This document shows positions 35,296 through 46,404 of a DNA stretch of 64,000 nucleotides, piece by piece (positions within the stretch are counted from its first letter, which is position 1; every line of letters begins with the position of its first letter). Below the pieces are notes generated by a model. The model was not told the DNA's origin. It searched no databases and saw only the letters and a list, made by a program, of their open reading frames with translations. Source of the DNA: Aestuariibaculum sp. M13 (GTDB lineage Bacteria > Bacteroidota > Bacteroidia > Flavobacteriales > Flavobacteriaceae); the NCBI RefSeq assembly GCF_024723255.1, contig NZ_JANIAC010000001.1:759548-823547 (forward strand). Direction: 5' to 3'. The translations under genes and the position numbers were made by a program.

Positions 35296-38073
35296 TTATA
35301 GCTTCGCTGAAATGGTATAAGTTCCTGATTCTAGCGTTAAAACCACATAATTATTTTCGGTTTTATAAACTTTTGAATTCAGCTCTTTTCCATCTAAATT
35401 TACTTTTGAAGCATCGGTGGTTGGAATATAAACTTTAGCTGACGTGTTTACTGGAACAGTTAATTCCCAATAAAGCTTATTTCTGTTTAATTTCCAGTGA
35501 CTTTTAATCTCTCCGTGAATCGACTTATAAGATGCGTTTACATAACTTAACCCAGCTTTAAAATCGGGTTTCATGATGATTTCTTTAAACCCAGGCTTTT
35601 CAGGATTGCTCTTAATGCCTGCCATGTTTTCGTAATACCAAATCATTAAATCCCCCAAGAGCATCACGTGGTTTTGAGAATTCATTTTTGGGTCGGCTGT
35701 ATTACCATTCCACAATTCCCAAATGGTAGTTGCGCCGTTTTCAACCATGTAGCCCCAGCTTGGGTAGGTTTTATTCGATGCCAGTTTAAAGGCTAAATCG
35801 CCACGACCGAAATTGGTTAAGGTTCGCATTAAAAACTGCGTTCCTACAACCCCGGTACTAATATGACCTTCTTTAACCACTTCAATCTGGTGTACCATAT
35901 TTTCAAACACCTTCTGTTGAAGATTATCAGGAACCATATTAAAAGCTAAAGGCAACACATTTGCGGTTACCGTATTGTTGGCATAGCTATAATTTTCTCT
36001 GTTGAAATACTTCGCATTGAATACTTTTTTAATACGTTCGGCTAAAGCGTCGTAATATGGTATATCGGCATCACTGTTACCTTCAATTTTCGCGAACTTT
36101 TTCATGATTTGAAGCAAGTGATAATAAAACGCACTCGACAACAATTCGCCATCGGTTAAACGCGTTGGATCGCTGGAACGGATAATTTCCAAAGATTCCG
36201 GTGGCACACACCAATCGCCGTATTTATCTTTGGTCATTAAATCATCCTTAAGGTAATTGGCTTCCATATACAACAACCATTTTTTCATATATGGATAATG
36301 ATCTTTTATCACTTTTTCGTCGCCAAACTGTGTGTATAACATATCGGCTACTTTCATATATGCCCCCTGCCAGGTAACGCCATCGCCGTAATAACGCCAG
36401 AACGCTGGTGCAACATCGGGAATACCGCCATCTAGAGTTTGTGAATATTTTATATCGTCCAGCCATTTTGCATAAAGCGTTTGATTGTCGAAAATAAAAC
36501 TCTCGCCATAAGCTCCTGTTGTACGATCGCCCAACCATGGCTGGCGTTCGTTACGTTGCGGACAATCGATAGGCATGCCTTTGTAATTTCCGCTAATGCC
36601 CCAAAACGCATTTTTAAAAATCTGATTCATGGTTTCGTTAGAACACTCGAACGTTCCCGTAGTTTCCATGTTATCGTAAACCACTTTTCCTAAAAACTGA
36701 TCTAACGATGGTTTCGATTTGAAACCGGTAAGCTCAACAAATCTAAACCCGTGAAACACAAATGTTGGTTCCCATACTTCTTCGCCGTCCCCTTTTAAAA
36801 TGTATTCATCAGTAGTTCGGGCATCACGTAAATTGGCAATGTAAAGCGAACCATCATCTTGCAGTGATTCGGCGAATTTCATTGTGATTTTATCGCCACG
36901 ATTACCTTTCACTTTTATTTGTAACCAGCCCACCATATTCTGTCCCATATCCAGAATATAAGTTCCTCTGTTAGTTGCTGAAATAGAAACCGGTTTTACG
37001 GCATCCATGATTTTCATGTTGGGTGTCATTTGTGCTTCGAAGAATCCGCCAGGTTCTTGAACCCACGTCATGTTTAGCCAATCGCTATCATCAAACCCAA
37101 CTTTGTTCCAGTTTGGTATTTCCTTTCGCGCATCATACACTTCACCATCATATTCATTATTGCTTCTAATTGGTCCGTATGGTGTAAACTTCCAGCTTTC
37201 ATCGGTTTTAATGGTTTCTTTGCTACCGTCTTCATATTCCACATCTAACTGCAATGCCATTTTTGGAAAACCAAAACTTTTAATTTTATATGGTTTGTAT
37301 TCCTGACGCATCGCAAAAAAGCGTCCGTTTCCTAAAATGGTTCCTAACACATTATCGCCTTCCTGTAACTGAGACGTTACATCGAATACATTATATTTTA
37401 CATTTTGAGTATAATCGGTAGGCACCGGTGCCAACACTTGATCACCAATTTTTTCACCATTAATGTAGAACTCATATAAACCCATTCCCATAATGTAAAC
37501 CTTGGCATTTTTAACCTTGCTTTTTAAGTTGATGGGCTTTCTAACATATCGAGCTGACAATTTTGCAAACTGACTTACGCTATCTCCTGGAAATAATTGG
37601 TTGTAGCCTATCCATCGTGTTGATTTCCATTCGGCATAGGTTAAAATTCCCATGCTCCACAATGCTGTTTCACTCCAGTTACTTACCCCTTTATTGGTCC
37701 AGACTTTTACTTTCCAATAGGCTTCGTCTTTACTGTCTAATGTTTTCCCTGTATACACGACATTAACAGAAGCATCACTGTTCACCTTGCCGCTATCCCA
37801 TAAATCGCCTTCATTATTCGTCAATTTTTCAGGTGAAGATGCCACCAAAATATGATATGCCATTTGTTCAACCTGAGATGCACCGGTATCTAATTGCCAG
37901 CTTAATCGAGGTTGTACCACATCAATCCCTAACGGATTTGTTAACATTTCGCATTGAAGGTTTGTTAACTTAATTTCATTTTGAGCCAAAGCCGACAATG
38001 AAATTAAAAAGGCGAATGCCAATGAAATCGCTTTTTGAATTCTATTTGATTCTATCTTTTTTAGAATTTGCAT
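35296..38073 (-). CDS. GH78 alpha-L-rhamnosidase (first copy)
   Basis: A 925-residue exported protein (signal peptide about 1-30, ending SALAQ). It has the Bac_rhamnosid layout: N-terminal domains with NPLGIDVVQPRLSWQL and DLWDSGKV, a jelly roll with YVRKPINLKS and ILGNGRFF, the (alpha/alpha)6 barrel from about 470 to 830, and a C-terminal sandwich. The general-acid region is DCPQRNERQPWLGDR near residue 510, and the base region is TTIWELWNGNT near residue 790. It cleaves alpha-linked L-rhamnose. Its paralogue lies at 43620-46403; the two differ clearly at the active-site motifs, so they likely act on different linkages. Confidence 0.9.
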   Translation of the reverse strand: MQILKKIESNRIQKAISLAFAFLISLSALAQNEIKLTNLQCEMLTNPLGIDVVQPRLSWQLDTGASQVEQMAYHILVASSPEKLTNNEGDLWDSGKVNSDASVNVVYTGKTLDSKDEAYWKVKVWTNKGVSNWSETALWSMGILTYAEWKSTRWIGYNQLFPGDSVSQFAKLSARYVRKPINLKSKVKNAKVYIMGMGLYEFYINGEKIGDQVLAPVPTDYTQNVKYNVFDVTSQLQEGDNVLGTILGNGRFFAMRQEYKPYKIKSFGFPKMALQLDVEYEDGSKETIKTDESWKFTPYGPIRSNNEYDGEVYDARKEIPNWNKVGFDDSDWLNMTWVQEPGGFFEAQMTPNMKIMDAVKPVSISATNRGTYILDMGQNMVGWLQIKVKGNRGDKITMKFAESLQDDGSLYIANLRDARTTDEYILKGDGEEVWEPTFVFHGFRFVELTGFKSKPSLDQFLGKVVYDNMETTGTFECSNETMNQIFKNAFWGISGNYKGMPIDCPQRNERQPWLGDRTTGAYGESFIFDNQTLYAKWLDDIKYSQTLDGGIPDVAPAFWRYYGDGVTWQGAYMKVADMLYTQFGDEKVIKDHYPYMKKWLLYMEANYLKDDLMTKDKYGDWCVPPESLEIIRSSDPTRLTDGELLSSAFYYHLLQIMKKFAKIEGNSDADIPYYDALAERIKKVFNAKYFNRENYSYANNTVTANVLPLAFNMVPDNLQQKVFENMVHQIEVVKEGHISTGVVGTQFLMRTLTNFGRGDLAFKLASNKTYPSWGYMVENGATTIWELWNGNTADPKMNSQNHVMLLGDLMIWYYENMAGIKSNPEKPGFKEIIMKPDFKAGLSYVNASYKSIHGEIKSHWKLNRNKLYWELTVPVNTSAKVYIPTTDASKVNLDGKELNSKVYKTENNYVVLTLESGTYTISAKL

Positions 38074-38110
38074 TTCTTTCAGATATAATAATTAGTTCTT
38101 TGCTAATGTG

Positions 38111-38155
38111 AACCTGAAATACCCTTCGACTCCGCTCAGGGTGACAGTTCAGGTT
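38111..38155. repeat. Nested hairpin repeat with TGACA trailer
   Basis: The outer arms AACCTGAA (38111-38118) and TTCAGGTT (38148-38155) are perfect inverted repeats. They enclose ACCCTTCGACTCCGCTCAGGGT, whose ends ACCCT/AGGGT also pair, followed by GACA. It lies in the gap between two PUL genes and belongs to the same kind of interspersed repeat as at 30561, 48279 and 49282. Confidence 0.6.
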
Positions 38156-38169
38156 AACAAATGTTGGAT

Positions 38170-39738
38170 TTATTCAGAAATCACCTTCTCCAACTTACTT
38201 GAAGATGCCACTTCTTTTCCGTTTCTAAATACTCTTAGTCCTTGACCTTTATGGTATTTTTCTCCGGTTTTATCCCAAAGGATGGTAATAATATCACCGT
38301 GATATAACACGTTATCTAAACAAAACCAATCCCATTTATCTTGCGGAATTAACGGATTTACTTCAATTTTTTCATCGGCACGCGGACGTAAACCAACCAA
38401 ACCGGTAATCATTAAATCGTTAAATGTTGAATGGTTGTAGTAGTAACTACGCTCGCGGTCTCCCATAAGCCAGTATCCGGTTACTTCATCTAAATACTCA
38501 CCGATATAAGGACGCCCTCTGTGGTATTGCGACTCCACATATAAATTCATTTGGTTGAAATAATCGCCTTTACCAACAACTTCCTGGTTGTAATTGTTTA
38601 AAAGATTGGCCATAGCTGTTAAGGTTTGTGCTGAGGCAAATGGCCAAACTGCACCATCCCACTCACAGGTTCCTGTACCATGTGTTCTGAATCGCGGATG
38701 TCTGCGTTCGGCAGTTGTTAATCCATAAGGTGCTAAAAAACCTCCTTCGTCTTTAACCTGTTCCCAAGCCACTTCAAAACCTTTATTTTCTGATGGTAAA
38801 TTGAAATACCAAGGAATAAACCCGATAGCTTCACGAACTTGTGAAGAGGTGTCTTTTTCGGTTAAAGTTTCGAAAAATTCATGATCTGTATTCCATAATT
38901 TGGTTTCAACCAAACCTTTTAAAGTCTTCGCTTTTTTATCGAAATACACCGATTTTTCGCTGTCGCCTTTCATTCTTGCCATAGTTGATAAGGCCTTAGC
39001 ATTAGCATACATATAACTGTTAATGGTTGGACGCATATTTTGCACTCGACGCCCCCCACTTAACGATTCTTCCATACCATCTTTAACATCGTGCTGCCAA
39101 AACAAACCGTTAGGATTTTGGCGTTCATTCTCCCAGGCGGCATAATCGGAAACCATATCAGGGAACATGTCTAAAAGATAATTTTCATCTTTATTTACCA
39201 AATACATATTGTACAAAGCATCGGCCGTCCAGCTACTAAATTTATGCAGTTTCCCCATGGGTTTACCCTCATTTCCTCTATACCAAACATGCACATTCTG
39301 CTCGATATATTTCGGATCGTGAGCCCAACGGAATTCATAAATATGATGCCCTAGGGCGCAGGCTATTAAATTGTATTTATCAGCATACGAACGGTCTACC
39401 AAAAACTCAGTAATAGCATAACCTACCGGTGTATCGGTGATGTGTTTACGCAAACTCCACCAACGGAAATAGTACATTTCTTGAAAGTTATCCTGCGGAC
39501 ATTCAAACAACGGAATGTTGGTTTTCATCCACGACCAAGAACTATCATTTGGCACAGCCTTGGCAATGTTTTCTTTTTCCATTCGGTTGAAATAATCAGC
39601 GTAATGTTTAAAATCATCAGCCTGTAACACCGTTTTTGACTCCGTAGTTTTTACTTCTGAAACCGGCTCTGAAGATTTACAACCTGCGATTAAAACAGGT
39701 AATACCAGTAATAAAGATTTTATCTTGTTCATGTTCAT
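38170..39738 (-). CDS. (alpha/alpha)6-barrel glycoside hydrolase-like lipoprotein (MGH1/trehalase-like)
   Basis: A 522-residue lipoprotein (lipobox Cys20). The body reads as a helical toroid of the MGH1-like/GH63/GH37 type, with YYFRWWSLRKHI near residue 89, HIYEFRWAHDPKYIE near residue 131, QNPNGLFWQHDVKDGMEES near residue 208, GFIPWYFNLP near residue 305 and CEWDGAVWPFASAQT near residue 362. Acids in the last two and in the HDVKDGMEES segment are candidates for catalysis. I cannot name a CAZy family. It could be a GH142-like arabinofuranosidase or a new family in this locus. Confidence 0.65.
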   Translation of the reverse strand: MNMNKIKSLLLVLPVLIAGCKSSEPVSEVKTTESKTVLQADDFKHYADYFNRMEKENIAKAVPNDSSWSWMKTNIPLFECPQDNFQEMYYFRWWSLRKHITDTPVGYAITEFLVDRSYADKYNLIACALGHHIYEFRWAHDPKYIEQNVHVWYRGNEGKPMGKLHKFSSWTADALYNMYLVNKDENYLLDMFPDMVSDYAAWENERQNPNGLFWQHDVKDGMEESLSGGRRVQNMRPTINSYMYANAKALSTMARMKGDSEKSVYFDKKAKTLKGLVETKLWNTDHEFFETLTEKDTSSQVREAIGFIPWYFNLPSENKGFEVAWEQVKDEGGFLAPYGLTTAERRHPRFRTHGTGTCEWDGAVWPFASAQTLTAMANLLNNYNQEVVGKGDYFNQMNLYVESQYHRGRPYIGEYLDEVTGYWLMGDRERSYYYNHSTFNDLMITGLVGLRPRADEKIEVNPLIPQDKWDWFCLDNVLYHGDIITILWDKTGEKYHKGQGLRVFRNGKEVASSSKLEKVISE

Positions 39739-39749
39739 CTGTCTATATT

Positions 39750-42221
39750 TTATTTACCGAAAAACGTATAGGTTTCCCCGGCTTTCATCGGTACATCGTA
39801 TTCGTAATATTTCGGAAGTTTTAACTTTTCCAGTTTTGCCGAATTATTAACAATCGGTTCTTTAACCATTACTTCATAAAAGAATGGATTGTTATTTTCT
39901 CCTTTCGCTTTGCTTAAGCCCGCTCCACGTAAAGGCGACTCTAATCGTAATCGGCAATTACCATCTTTTGATGCTGTAATTTTCAATTTGGATACTTTGT
40001 TGTTTTTCCAGCTCATATCCAATTCGTAACCACCTCTGGTTTTTAAACCTTTAATAACCCCCTCTTTCCAAACGGAAGGCAAGGCAGGTAATAACTGAAT
40101 AGCGCCTTCGTGACTTTGCATTAACATTTCGGCAATACCAGCGGTACACCCAAAGTTTCCATCAATCTGGAATGGTTGGTGTGCATCTAACATATTCGGA
40201 TAGGTTCCTCCCCCTTTTCTTTGTTCAGGTGTTACTAAGTGTAACTGATCTTGTAATAACTTGTAGGCATGGTCGCCATCTAACAAACGCGCCCATAAAT
40301 TCACTTTCCAACCCATAGACCAACCTGTAGATTCGTCGCCTCTGAACTCTAATGAGGTTTTAGCCGCCTGAAATAATTCTGGTGTTCTAATTGGTGAAAT
40401 TTGATTACTTGGAAATAATCCGTATAAATGTGATACGTGACGGTGATTATCTTCCGGGTCGTCCCAATCGATTAACCATTCCTGTAATTGCCCGTGTTGC
40501 CCAATTTGCATCGGTGCCATTTTATCTAAAGCAATTTGAAGTTCTTTGGCAAACCCTTTATCTTCTGAAAGAATATCGGTGGCACGCATAATATTTGTAA
40601 ACAAATCGAAAATTAACTGATTATCCATAGTTGTTCCTCCAGTAATAGTCGATTTTCCATCTTCACCAGCATGTGTGTTTTCAGGAGAATTTGATGGCAC
40701 AACCACTAAATATCCAGAATTCGGATCGGTAATCATGAAATCTAAAAAGAACTGCGCTGCGCCTTTCATAATCGGGAAAATCTCCTTTAAATATTCGGTG
40801 TCTCCCGTGTACAGATAGCGCTCCCATAAATCCTGACATAACCAGGCACCACCTGTTGGCCACATACCTGATGCCGCCATATCGATTGGTCCTGTTATAC
40901 GCCAGATATCGGTGTTGTGATGCAATACCCAACCGTTAGCGTTGTACATGATTTTTGCGGTTTCTTTACCAGTTTCGGCAACTTCTCTTGCCAGCTGAAT
41001 AAACGGCTCGTGCATTTCCGAAAGGTTCGTTAATTCCGAAGGCCAGTAATTCATTTCGGCATTAATATTCATGGTGTATTTACTTTCCCATGGCGGAAAT
41101 AACATATCGTTCCAAATGCCTTGTAAGTTCGCCGGTTGTCCTCCCGGTTGTGAACATGATATTAACAAATAACGTCCAAATTGAAAATATAACGCCGCCA
41201 ATTCCGGATCGAACTGACTGTCGAATTTCTTAATCCTGATTTCAGTCGGGTCGTTATCAACATGACTTTTTCCTAAATCTAAAGACACACGATTAAAAAA
41301 CTTCTGGTAGTATTTTACATGTGCATCTTTTATGGTTTGAAAATCTTTAGTGATGGCTTTATCTAAAAACTCTTTGCTTTTCGCAATATAATCGGCTGAA
41401 ATATCTTTGTAGTTTACAAAATTGGTCGCGATAGAAATGTAAAGCGTTACTTCATTAGCCTTTTCAACGCTAATGATACCATTTTTAACTGAAACCTGTC
41501 CGCCATCATGCTTGGCAGTCATGCGCCCCTGAAACTTCACTTTTCCTCTGGTGCCTTCAACCGTACTTGTTTCTCCGGCTAAAGTGATTTGATTATCTTC
41601 AGTCGTTGTTAAGGTTTTATCGAACGGGCTGTTCATAAACGTGTTGAAGGTAATCATACCCGGTTTGTTTGCCGTTAACTTTACCGCAATAACATCATCT
41701 TGAAAAGCGGTTAAAATTTCACGCGTATACTCAACACCATCTACCGTATATTTCACTTTGGCTGTGGCGTTTTCAATATTTAAATCGCGGTAATAATTGG
41801 TATAATTCTGATGGCCCGGAAATGATACATACACACTTCCGAAAGTCTGATACGGCATCCCGTTATTGGTTTGCGATCGGATATCGGATGTTGCTAAATC
41901 CTGAGCTTCTTTATAGCGCCCTTCAAAAATTAACTGACGTACTTTTGGCAAAGCCACCAACGCTTTTTCGTGTGCATTACTGTTTGGCGAACCTGCCCAA
42001 ATGGTCTCTTCGTTTAACTGTAAACGCTCCACCGCAGGGTCTCCAAAAACCATGGCACCTAAACGGCCATTCCCTAATGGCAAAGCTTCGTTCCAGATTT
42101 CGGCTGGCTTATCGTACCAAAGTTTCAATTTATTTTGTGCCGACACTTTTAGCATTCCAAAAAGGAAAACCAACACAAGACTTTTTAATATTATGTTATT
42201 TCGATTCATAAACTCTTTCAT
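39750..42221 (-). CDS. GH95 alpha-L-fucosidase/alpha-L-galactosidase
   Basis: About 823 residues with a signal peptide ending near KVSAQ. The N-terminal beta domain has [15 protein letters not shown] and [12 protein letters not shown]. The (alpha/alpha)6 barrel has the family signature [25 protein letters not shown] and [16 protein letters not shown], which include the conserved Asn, Glu and Asp positions of GH95. I chose the ATG at 42221 because GGAG lies 6 bases upstream. An ATG at 42254 would lengthen the protein with a poor signal start, and one at 42209 is also possible. It overlaps the esterase gene by 26 bases. GH95 members act on alpha-L-fucose or alpha-L-galactose; the latter occurs in rhamnogalacturonan II. 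Confidence 0.9.
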   Translation of the reverse strand: MKEFMNRNNIILKSLVLVFLFGMLKVSAQNKLKLWYDKPAEIWNEALPLGNGRLGAMVFGDPAVERLQLNEETIWAGSPNSNAHEKALVALPKVRQLIFEGRYKEAQDLATSDIRSQTNNGMPYQTFGSVYVSFPGHQNYTNYYRDLNIENATAKVKYTVDGVEYTREILTAFQDDVIAVKLTANKPGMITFNTFMNSPFDKTLTTTEDNQITLAGETSTVEGTRGKVKFQGRMTAKHDGGQVSVKNGIISVEKANEVTLYISIATNFVNYKDISADYIAKSKEFLDKAITKDFQTIKDAHVKYYQKFFNRVSLDLGKSHVDNDPTEIRIKKFDSQFDPELAALYFQFGRYLLISCSQPGGQPANLQGIWNDMLFPPWESKYTMNINAEMNYWPSELTNLSEMHEPFIQLAREVAETGKETAKIMYNANGWVLHHNTDIWRITGPIDMAASGMWPTGGAWLCQDLWERYLYTGDTEYLKEIFPIMKGAAQFFLDFMITDPNSGYLVVVPSNSPENTHAGEDGKSTITGGTTMDNQLIFDLFTNIMRATDILSEDKGFAKELQIALDKMAPMQIGQHGQLQEWLIDWDDPEDNHRHVSHLYGLFPSNQISPIRTPELFQAAKTSLEFRGDESTGWSMGWKVNLWARLLDGDHAYKLLQDQLHLVTPEQRKGGGTYPNMLDAHQPFQIDGNFGCTAGIAEMLMQSHEGAIQLLPALPSVWKEGVIKGLKTRGGYELDMSWKNNKVSKLKITASKDGNCRLRLESPLRGAGLSKAKGENNNPFFYEVMVKEPIVNNSAKLEKLKLPKYYEYDVPMKAGETYTFFGK

Positions 42222-43632
42222 TTTTTTCTCCAAACAATTCATACAATGCTTCAATATCTTTTATGGCGTTTTTTGGTAAGTTTTCAGGGTTATTTCCAAA
42301 CACATAAAGGTTTTCATAAGGCTCAACAGTTACCGTTGATTCATCAATGTCTCCGTTTTTATCGGATACTTTTTTCAAATTCAATTTCAAATGTTTCGCC
42401 ATAAACGGATACATCGCCATACGTTTTGACTCCTTGTAATTATGCCCTTCTTTTGGAAAATGTGCATTTTCAACCAAATGGTTTTTCCCGTAAAATTCAT
42501 AAATACGTTGAACAAAAGGATACTCCAATTCCGGTGTATGATTCGTCCAGTCTCCACCATCGGAAACTATTAATTGCGGTTTTGGTGCAGCCATGGCTGC
42601 GATTTCCACATTATTGGTTCCGTTACCGCATAAATGAATACCACGACCACTTTCACAAGGACAACCACCAGAATGGTAAGACGATACCATAACCACAGGA
42701 ACCGACACTGTAATTCTATCGTCAAGCGCCGCTAAAAATACCGTTTGCGATCCGCCACCCGAACCTCCGGTAACACCTACGCGAGACATATCGGCTTGTT
42801 TTAAAGTAGACACATAATCTAACAAGCGCATACCTGTTAGCACCTGAACGGTTGAGGCGATACTGTTTCTATGATATTTTGAATCGAATTGCAACTGCGA
42901 TTCATCCCAGGCAAACAAATCGTAATTCACTACAATGGCACCCATTTTTGCCAACAGGGCACAACGAATTTGCTCGCTTTCGCGGAAACGACCATCACCA
43001 AAATGTCCGTTAGGCGACAAAACTACAGCTGCCTTTTTTGGCATAGGATTTGGCTTGTAAATCGATCCGGTAGCATAAACACCCGGTAATATTTCTAAAC
43101 CAATGTTTTCAACCGTGTAACCTTTATACTTTCTTTTTTTTGTTAAAACGGGTTTAGAATCAGGCATGGCTGGTGCTTTATCCAATCCGAAAGCTGAAAA
43201 CATGCAAGTTTTTAATTCGGCTTTACGTGCTTCCCAAGATTCTAAATCAGGACTTAAAGATTCTAAATACTGAAGACGCTCTGCCCCTTTTTCTTCGGTT
43301 AACTTATGATATTGAAACTTCTTTATTTTATACGTACCGTTGCTTTGCTTTACAGCGGAAAGATTAAACGGACTCAACACATTGGCGAAAGTCACTTCAA
43401 GATTGGTGGCATCAATTTTCCATTGGCCATAATCAAGTTCTTTATCTTTTAACAATCCGTCGTTATCTATAATATCAATATGAAATACCGATTGAATGGT
43501 TTTTACTGTTTCGGTTAAAGCTTGTTTAAAATTCGTATCAGAAGTTTGCGCATGCCCTTTCGGCAACATGAAACATGCTACAAAAAACAGAACAAACGCT
43601 ATGTTTTTTAATTTCATCATTATTTTTTGCAA
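42196..43632 (-). CDS. Alpha/beta-hydrolase esterase, CE19/acetyl-xylan-esterase-like
   Basis: A 478-residue exported protein (signal peptide ending near KGHAQ at residue 29). The C-terminal two thirds form an alpha/beta hydrolase. The nucleophile lies in [13 protein letters not shown] near residue 290, the acid in VSDGGDWT near residue 385 and the His in [12 protein letters not shown] near residue 416. [17 protein letters not shown] in between has several Cys. It resembles the esterases of pectin loci such as BT1017, which from memory is a pectin methylesterase (CE19). The start overlaps the GH78 stop by 13 bases and the end overlaps GH95, so these genes are coupled. Removing methyl or acetyl groups would open the substrate to the other enzymes. 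Confidence 0.75.
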   Translation of the reverse strand: MQKIMMKLKNIAFVLFFVACFMLPKGHAQTSDTNFKQALTETVKTIQSVFHIDIIDNDGLLKDKELDYGQWKIDATNLEVTFANVLSPFNLSAVKQSNGTYKIKKFQYHKLTEEKGAERLQYLESLSPDLESWEARKAELKTCMFSAFGLDKAPAMPDSKPVLTKKRKYKGYTVENIGLEILPGVYATGSIYKPNPMPKKAAVVLSPNGHFGDGRFRESEQIRCALLAKMGAIVVNYDLFAWDESQLQFDSKYHRNSIASTVQVLTGMRLLDYVSTLKQADMSRVGVTGGSGGGSQTVFLAALDDRITVSVPVVMVSSYHSGGCPCESGRGIHLCGNGTNNVEIAAMAAPKPQLIVSDGGDWTNHTPELEYPFVQRIYEFYGKNHLVENAHFPKEGHNYKESKRMAMYPFMAKHLKLNLKKVSDKNGDIDESTVTVEPYENLYVFGNNPENLPKNAIKDIEALYELFGEKNERVYESK

Positions 43633-46403
43633 ACTATATTATACACCCCAGAACCGACTAAATAAGTTGGTCTGTTGTGCTCTACATTCGACTTTTCAAA
43701 ATCCTTTCCGTTCACTTGAATGTGCATTGACAAATCAACCGGTAATGTAATGGTTGCAGTGGTATTTGCAGGTACTTCTACTTTAAAAGTAATCGAATCA
43801 TCTGACACCTGCCATTCTGAAATAATCGTTCCGTAAAGTGACTCGTAACTTGCCTTTACAAAGGTCATATCACCTACAATTTCTGGCTCAATAAAGAAAT
43901 GTTTAAATCCAGGATGCTCCATATCTGGTGTAATTCCAGCTAAACTGGTATAAAACCATTCTTCAATTTGTCCCATCATAAAATGGTTCCATGAATTCCC
44001 TTTTCTTGGATCCCATTGCTCGGTTAATGTCGTTAATCCGAATTTTATCTGGAATCCATAACCAGGAGTATCATAGTGGTTATTCATTTGGTACATGGTT
44101 TCATTTTCACCATTTCTCGCCAAAGCTTCAAATAAATAGCGGTTACCAACATCACCGGTAGTTAAGCGGTAGCCTCTGTTTTTGATATCAGCCAATAAAT
44201 TATCCATCACCGATTGTTTATACTGTGGATCTACAATATCCATAAACACAGAAACGGCATTACTAAACTGACTCCCCGTGCCGTATTGTTTGGTTTCTGC
44301 ATTGAAAAATTCATTGTTGTAAGCCGTTTTGATATCCTGAGTTAAGGCTTCATATTTAGCAATGTCCTCAGTTTTATTCAAATGCTTAGCTGCTTTTGCA
44401 AACAAGTACGCCGCATAGTAATAGTGGCTTGTCGCCGAAAGTGCTATCGGGCTGTTTTTAGAGTAACCGGCAGCATGCTCGCCATAATCGTACCAATCTC
44501 CTAAACCATGAGACACAATGTAATTATCGGATGTACTTGTTAGGTAATCGACGTACTTTTTCATCACGTCGTAGTACTCACGAATTAAGGAATCGTCGCC
44601 ATAATATTCGTAATACATCCATGGTAAAATCACACCAGACACACCCCATTCCGGTGAATCGGTAAAATCGCCACCAAACACCACATATTCCGGTGCGATA
44701 GTTGGAATTAACCCATTATCACGTTGTGCATCTTCAATATTTCGCATGATGGTTGGGAAATAGGCTTTCATATTGTAATTAAACATTAATCCCGGTCCGT
44801 TAAGGTGCGCCTCTTCCAACCAACCTAATTTTTCACGGTGTGGACAATCGGTTAATACCGCCTGAAAATTACTTTTTATAGCATTGTTAATCAATTCGTG
44901 TGCTTTATTGAAAATCTCGTTTGAACTTTCGAACGAACCAATTTCCCCTGCCGAATTATAAATAAAATTCGATTTTAAATCGACCAAAGTAGGTAAACTA
45001 TCCACTCTGGTTTCTTTGTAATTGATATTTTCAATTTGAATATACTGATACCCGTAATAACTAAACTTAGGCTGCCAGGTTTCAGTCCCTTCACCCTTCA
45101 GCGTATAATCATAATAATAAGGCTTTCCTGAACGTCCCTGACTTATAGTGCCATCTTCCTTTAAACCTTCACCAACCCAAACACGAACGGTTTGCCCCTG
45201 TTTTCCTTTTACAGAAATGGTTGGAAAACCAGACAAGTTTTGCCCCATGTTAAACACATAGGTGTTTGGAGCAACTTCATTAAATTCTTTAACGTCGTAT
45301 TGTTTTTGAACAGTAATAGGCGGCGCAATCTGTGCTTTTAATGCGCCTTTTGGTGCTTCCTGAATAACAACCGGATTCCAGTTAGAAGCATCGAAGTTTG
45401 GCGTGTTCCATCCGTCCTGCTCTAAATTTGCATCGTAATCTTCGCCACCAAACATACCGTTATAAGTAATCGGGCTTAGACTATATTTCCATGTTTCATC
45501 TGAACTTACAATGCTTTCAGAACCATCTTCAAAAGTCAGCTTCATTTTAAAGAATAAAGTCGGAGGACCAAAACTCACAAAAAACTTGGTATAGCGTCCT
45601 TGTACTGTATTGTACATTCCGTTTCCTAATAAAACCCCTACAACATTTTCGCCTTTATTTAACGACTCTAAAGGAATTTCGTATGTATTATAATTTACGG
45701 TTTTATCGTAATCTGTCCATAATGGCGCAAACTCACTATTACCAATTTTTTTGCCGTTGATACTTAACTCGTAATGACCAAGTCCAGATACGTAAACCAC
45801 AGCCTCTTTAATAGCTTTATCAACATTGAAAGGCTTGCGAAGCATGATACTTTTACGCGCTAAAGAATCGGACGCGCTAATGATGCTATCGCGTCTAGAT
45901 TTTTTAATTATAGCGGTATGATAATGTCTACCTTCCGGCAAATGGCTATCAGCCTTTGTAACCGCACCAATCCATGTTGGATTTAATCTTGAAGCTTCAG
46001 GCACAGTTCTAAAAAATGCGATAGGACTCCAATCGGTTGTCTTATTATTGTTAGCCCAAACCTTTACTTTCCAATAGTATTTCGTTTCAGTATTTAAGGT
46101 TTTTGCTATAGTTACCAACTGACTTTGATCTGAATCTACCTTTCCGCTATCCCAGATATCGGCGACATTATTATTTAAATTTTCTTCAGAAGACGCCACT
46201 AAAACCTGATAAGCCTGTTGAGTTACATTGCGTAATTCAGGAGCCTTAATCTGCCAGCTTAAACGTGGTGTAGTCGATTCAACCGCCAATGGATTTTCGG
46301 CCATTTCACAGGTTAAATCAGACAAAAATACGGATGCATTGTTTGATGGTTTACACGCTGTAAACACCAAAACAAATAAAACTATAGCTTTTAATACCTT
46401 CAA
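43620..46403 (-). CDS. GH78 alpha-L-rhamnosidase (second copy)
   Basis: A 927-residue lipoprotein (lipobox Cys17). It has the GH78 layout: NPLAVESTTPRLSWQIKAP and DIWDSGKV in the N-terminal domains, YVSGLGHYELSINGKKIG and VLLGNGMYNTVQG in the jelly roll, the helical barrel from about 480 to 830, and a C-terminal sandwich. The general-acid region is DCPHREKLGWLEEAH near residue 525 and the base region is LTTLTEQWDPRKGNSWNH near residue 790. These differ from the first copy (NERQPW and TIWELW), pointing to another linkage or position. It leads a coupled set GH78-esterase-GH95. Confidence 0.9.
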   Translation of the reverse strand: MKVLKAIVLFVLVFTACKPSNNASVFLSDLTCEMAENPLAVESTTPRLSWQIKAPELRNVTQQAYQVLVASSEENLNNNVADIWDSGKVDSDQSQLVTIAKTLNTETKYYWKVKVWANNNKTTDWSPIAFFRTVPEASRLNPTWIGAVTKADSHLPEGRHYHTAIIKKSRRDSIISASDSLARKSIMLRKPFNVDKAIKEAVVYVSGLGHYELSINGKKIGNSEFAPLWTDYDKTVNYNTYEIPLESLNKGENVVGVLLGNGMYNTVQGRYTKFFVSFGPPTLFFKMKLTFEDGSESIVSSDETWKYSLSPITYNGMFGGEDYDANLEQDGWNTPNFDASNWNPVVIQEAPKGALKAQIAPPITVQKQYDVKEFNEVAPNTYVFNMGQNLSGFPTISVKGKQGQTVRVWVGEGLKEDGTISQGRSGKPYYYDYTLKGEGTETWQPKFSYYGYQYIQIENINYKETRVDSLPTLVDLKSNFIYNSAGEIGSFESSNEIFNKAHELINNAIKSNFQAVLTDCPHREKLGWLEEAHLNGPGLMFNYNMKAYFPTIMRNIEDAQRDNGLIPTIAPEYVVFGGDFTDSPEWGVSGVILPWMYYEYYGDDSLIREYYDVMKKYVDYLTSTSDNYIVSHGLGDWYDYGEHAAGYSKNSPIALSATSHYYYAAYLFAKAAKHLNKTEDIAKYEALTQDIKTAYNNEFFNAETKQYGTGSQFSNAVSVFMDIVDPQYKQSVMDNLLADIKNRGYRLTTGDVGNRYLFEALARNGENETMYQMNNHYDTPGYGFQIKFGLTTLTEQWDPRKGNSWNHFMMGQIEEWFYTSLAGITPDMEHPGFKHFFIEPEIVGDMTFVKASYESLYGTIISEWQVSDDSITFKVEVPANTTATITLPVDLSMHIQVNGKDFEKSNVEHNRPTYLVGSGVYNIVCKK

Positions 46404-46404
46404 T

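Noticed and set aside
42222-42254. Longer GH95 start at 42254
   Set aside because: It adds a Cys-rich, non-signal N-terminus; the ATG at 42221 has GGAG at a good distance and gives a signal peptide.
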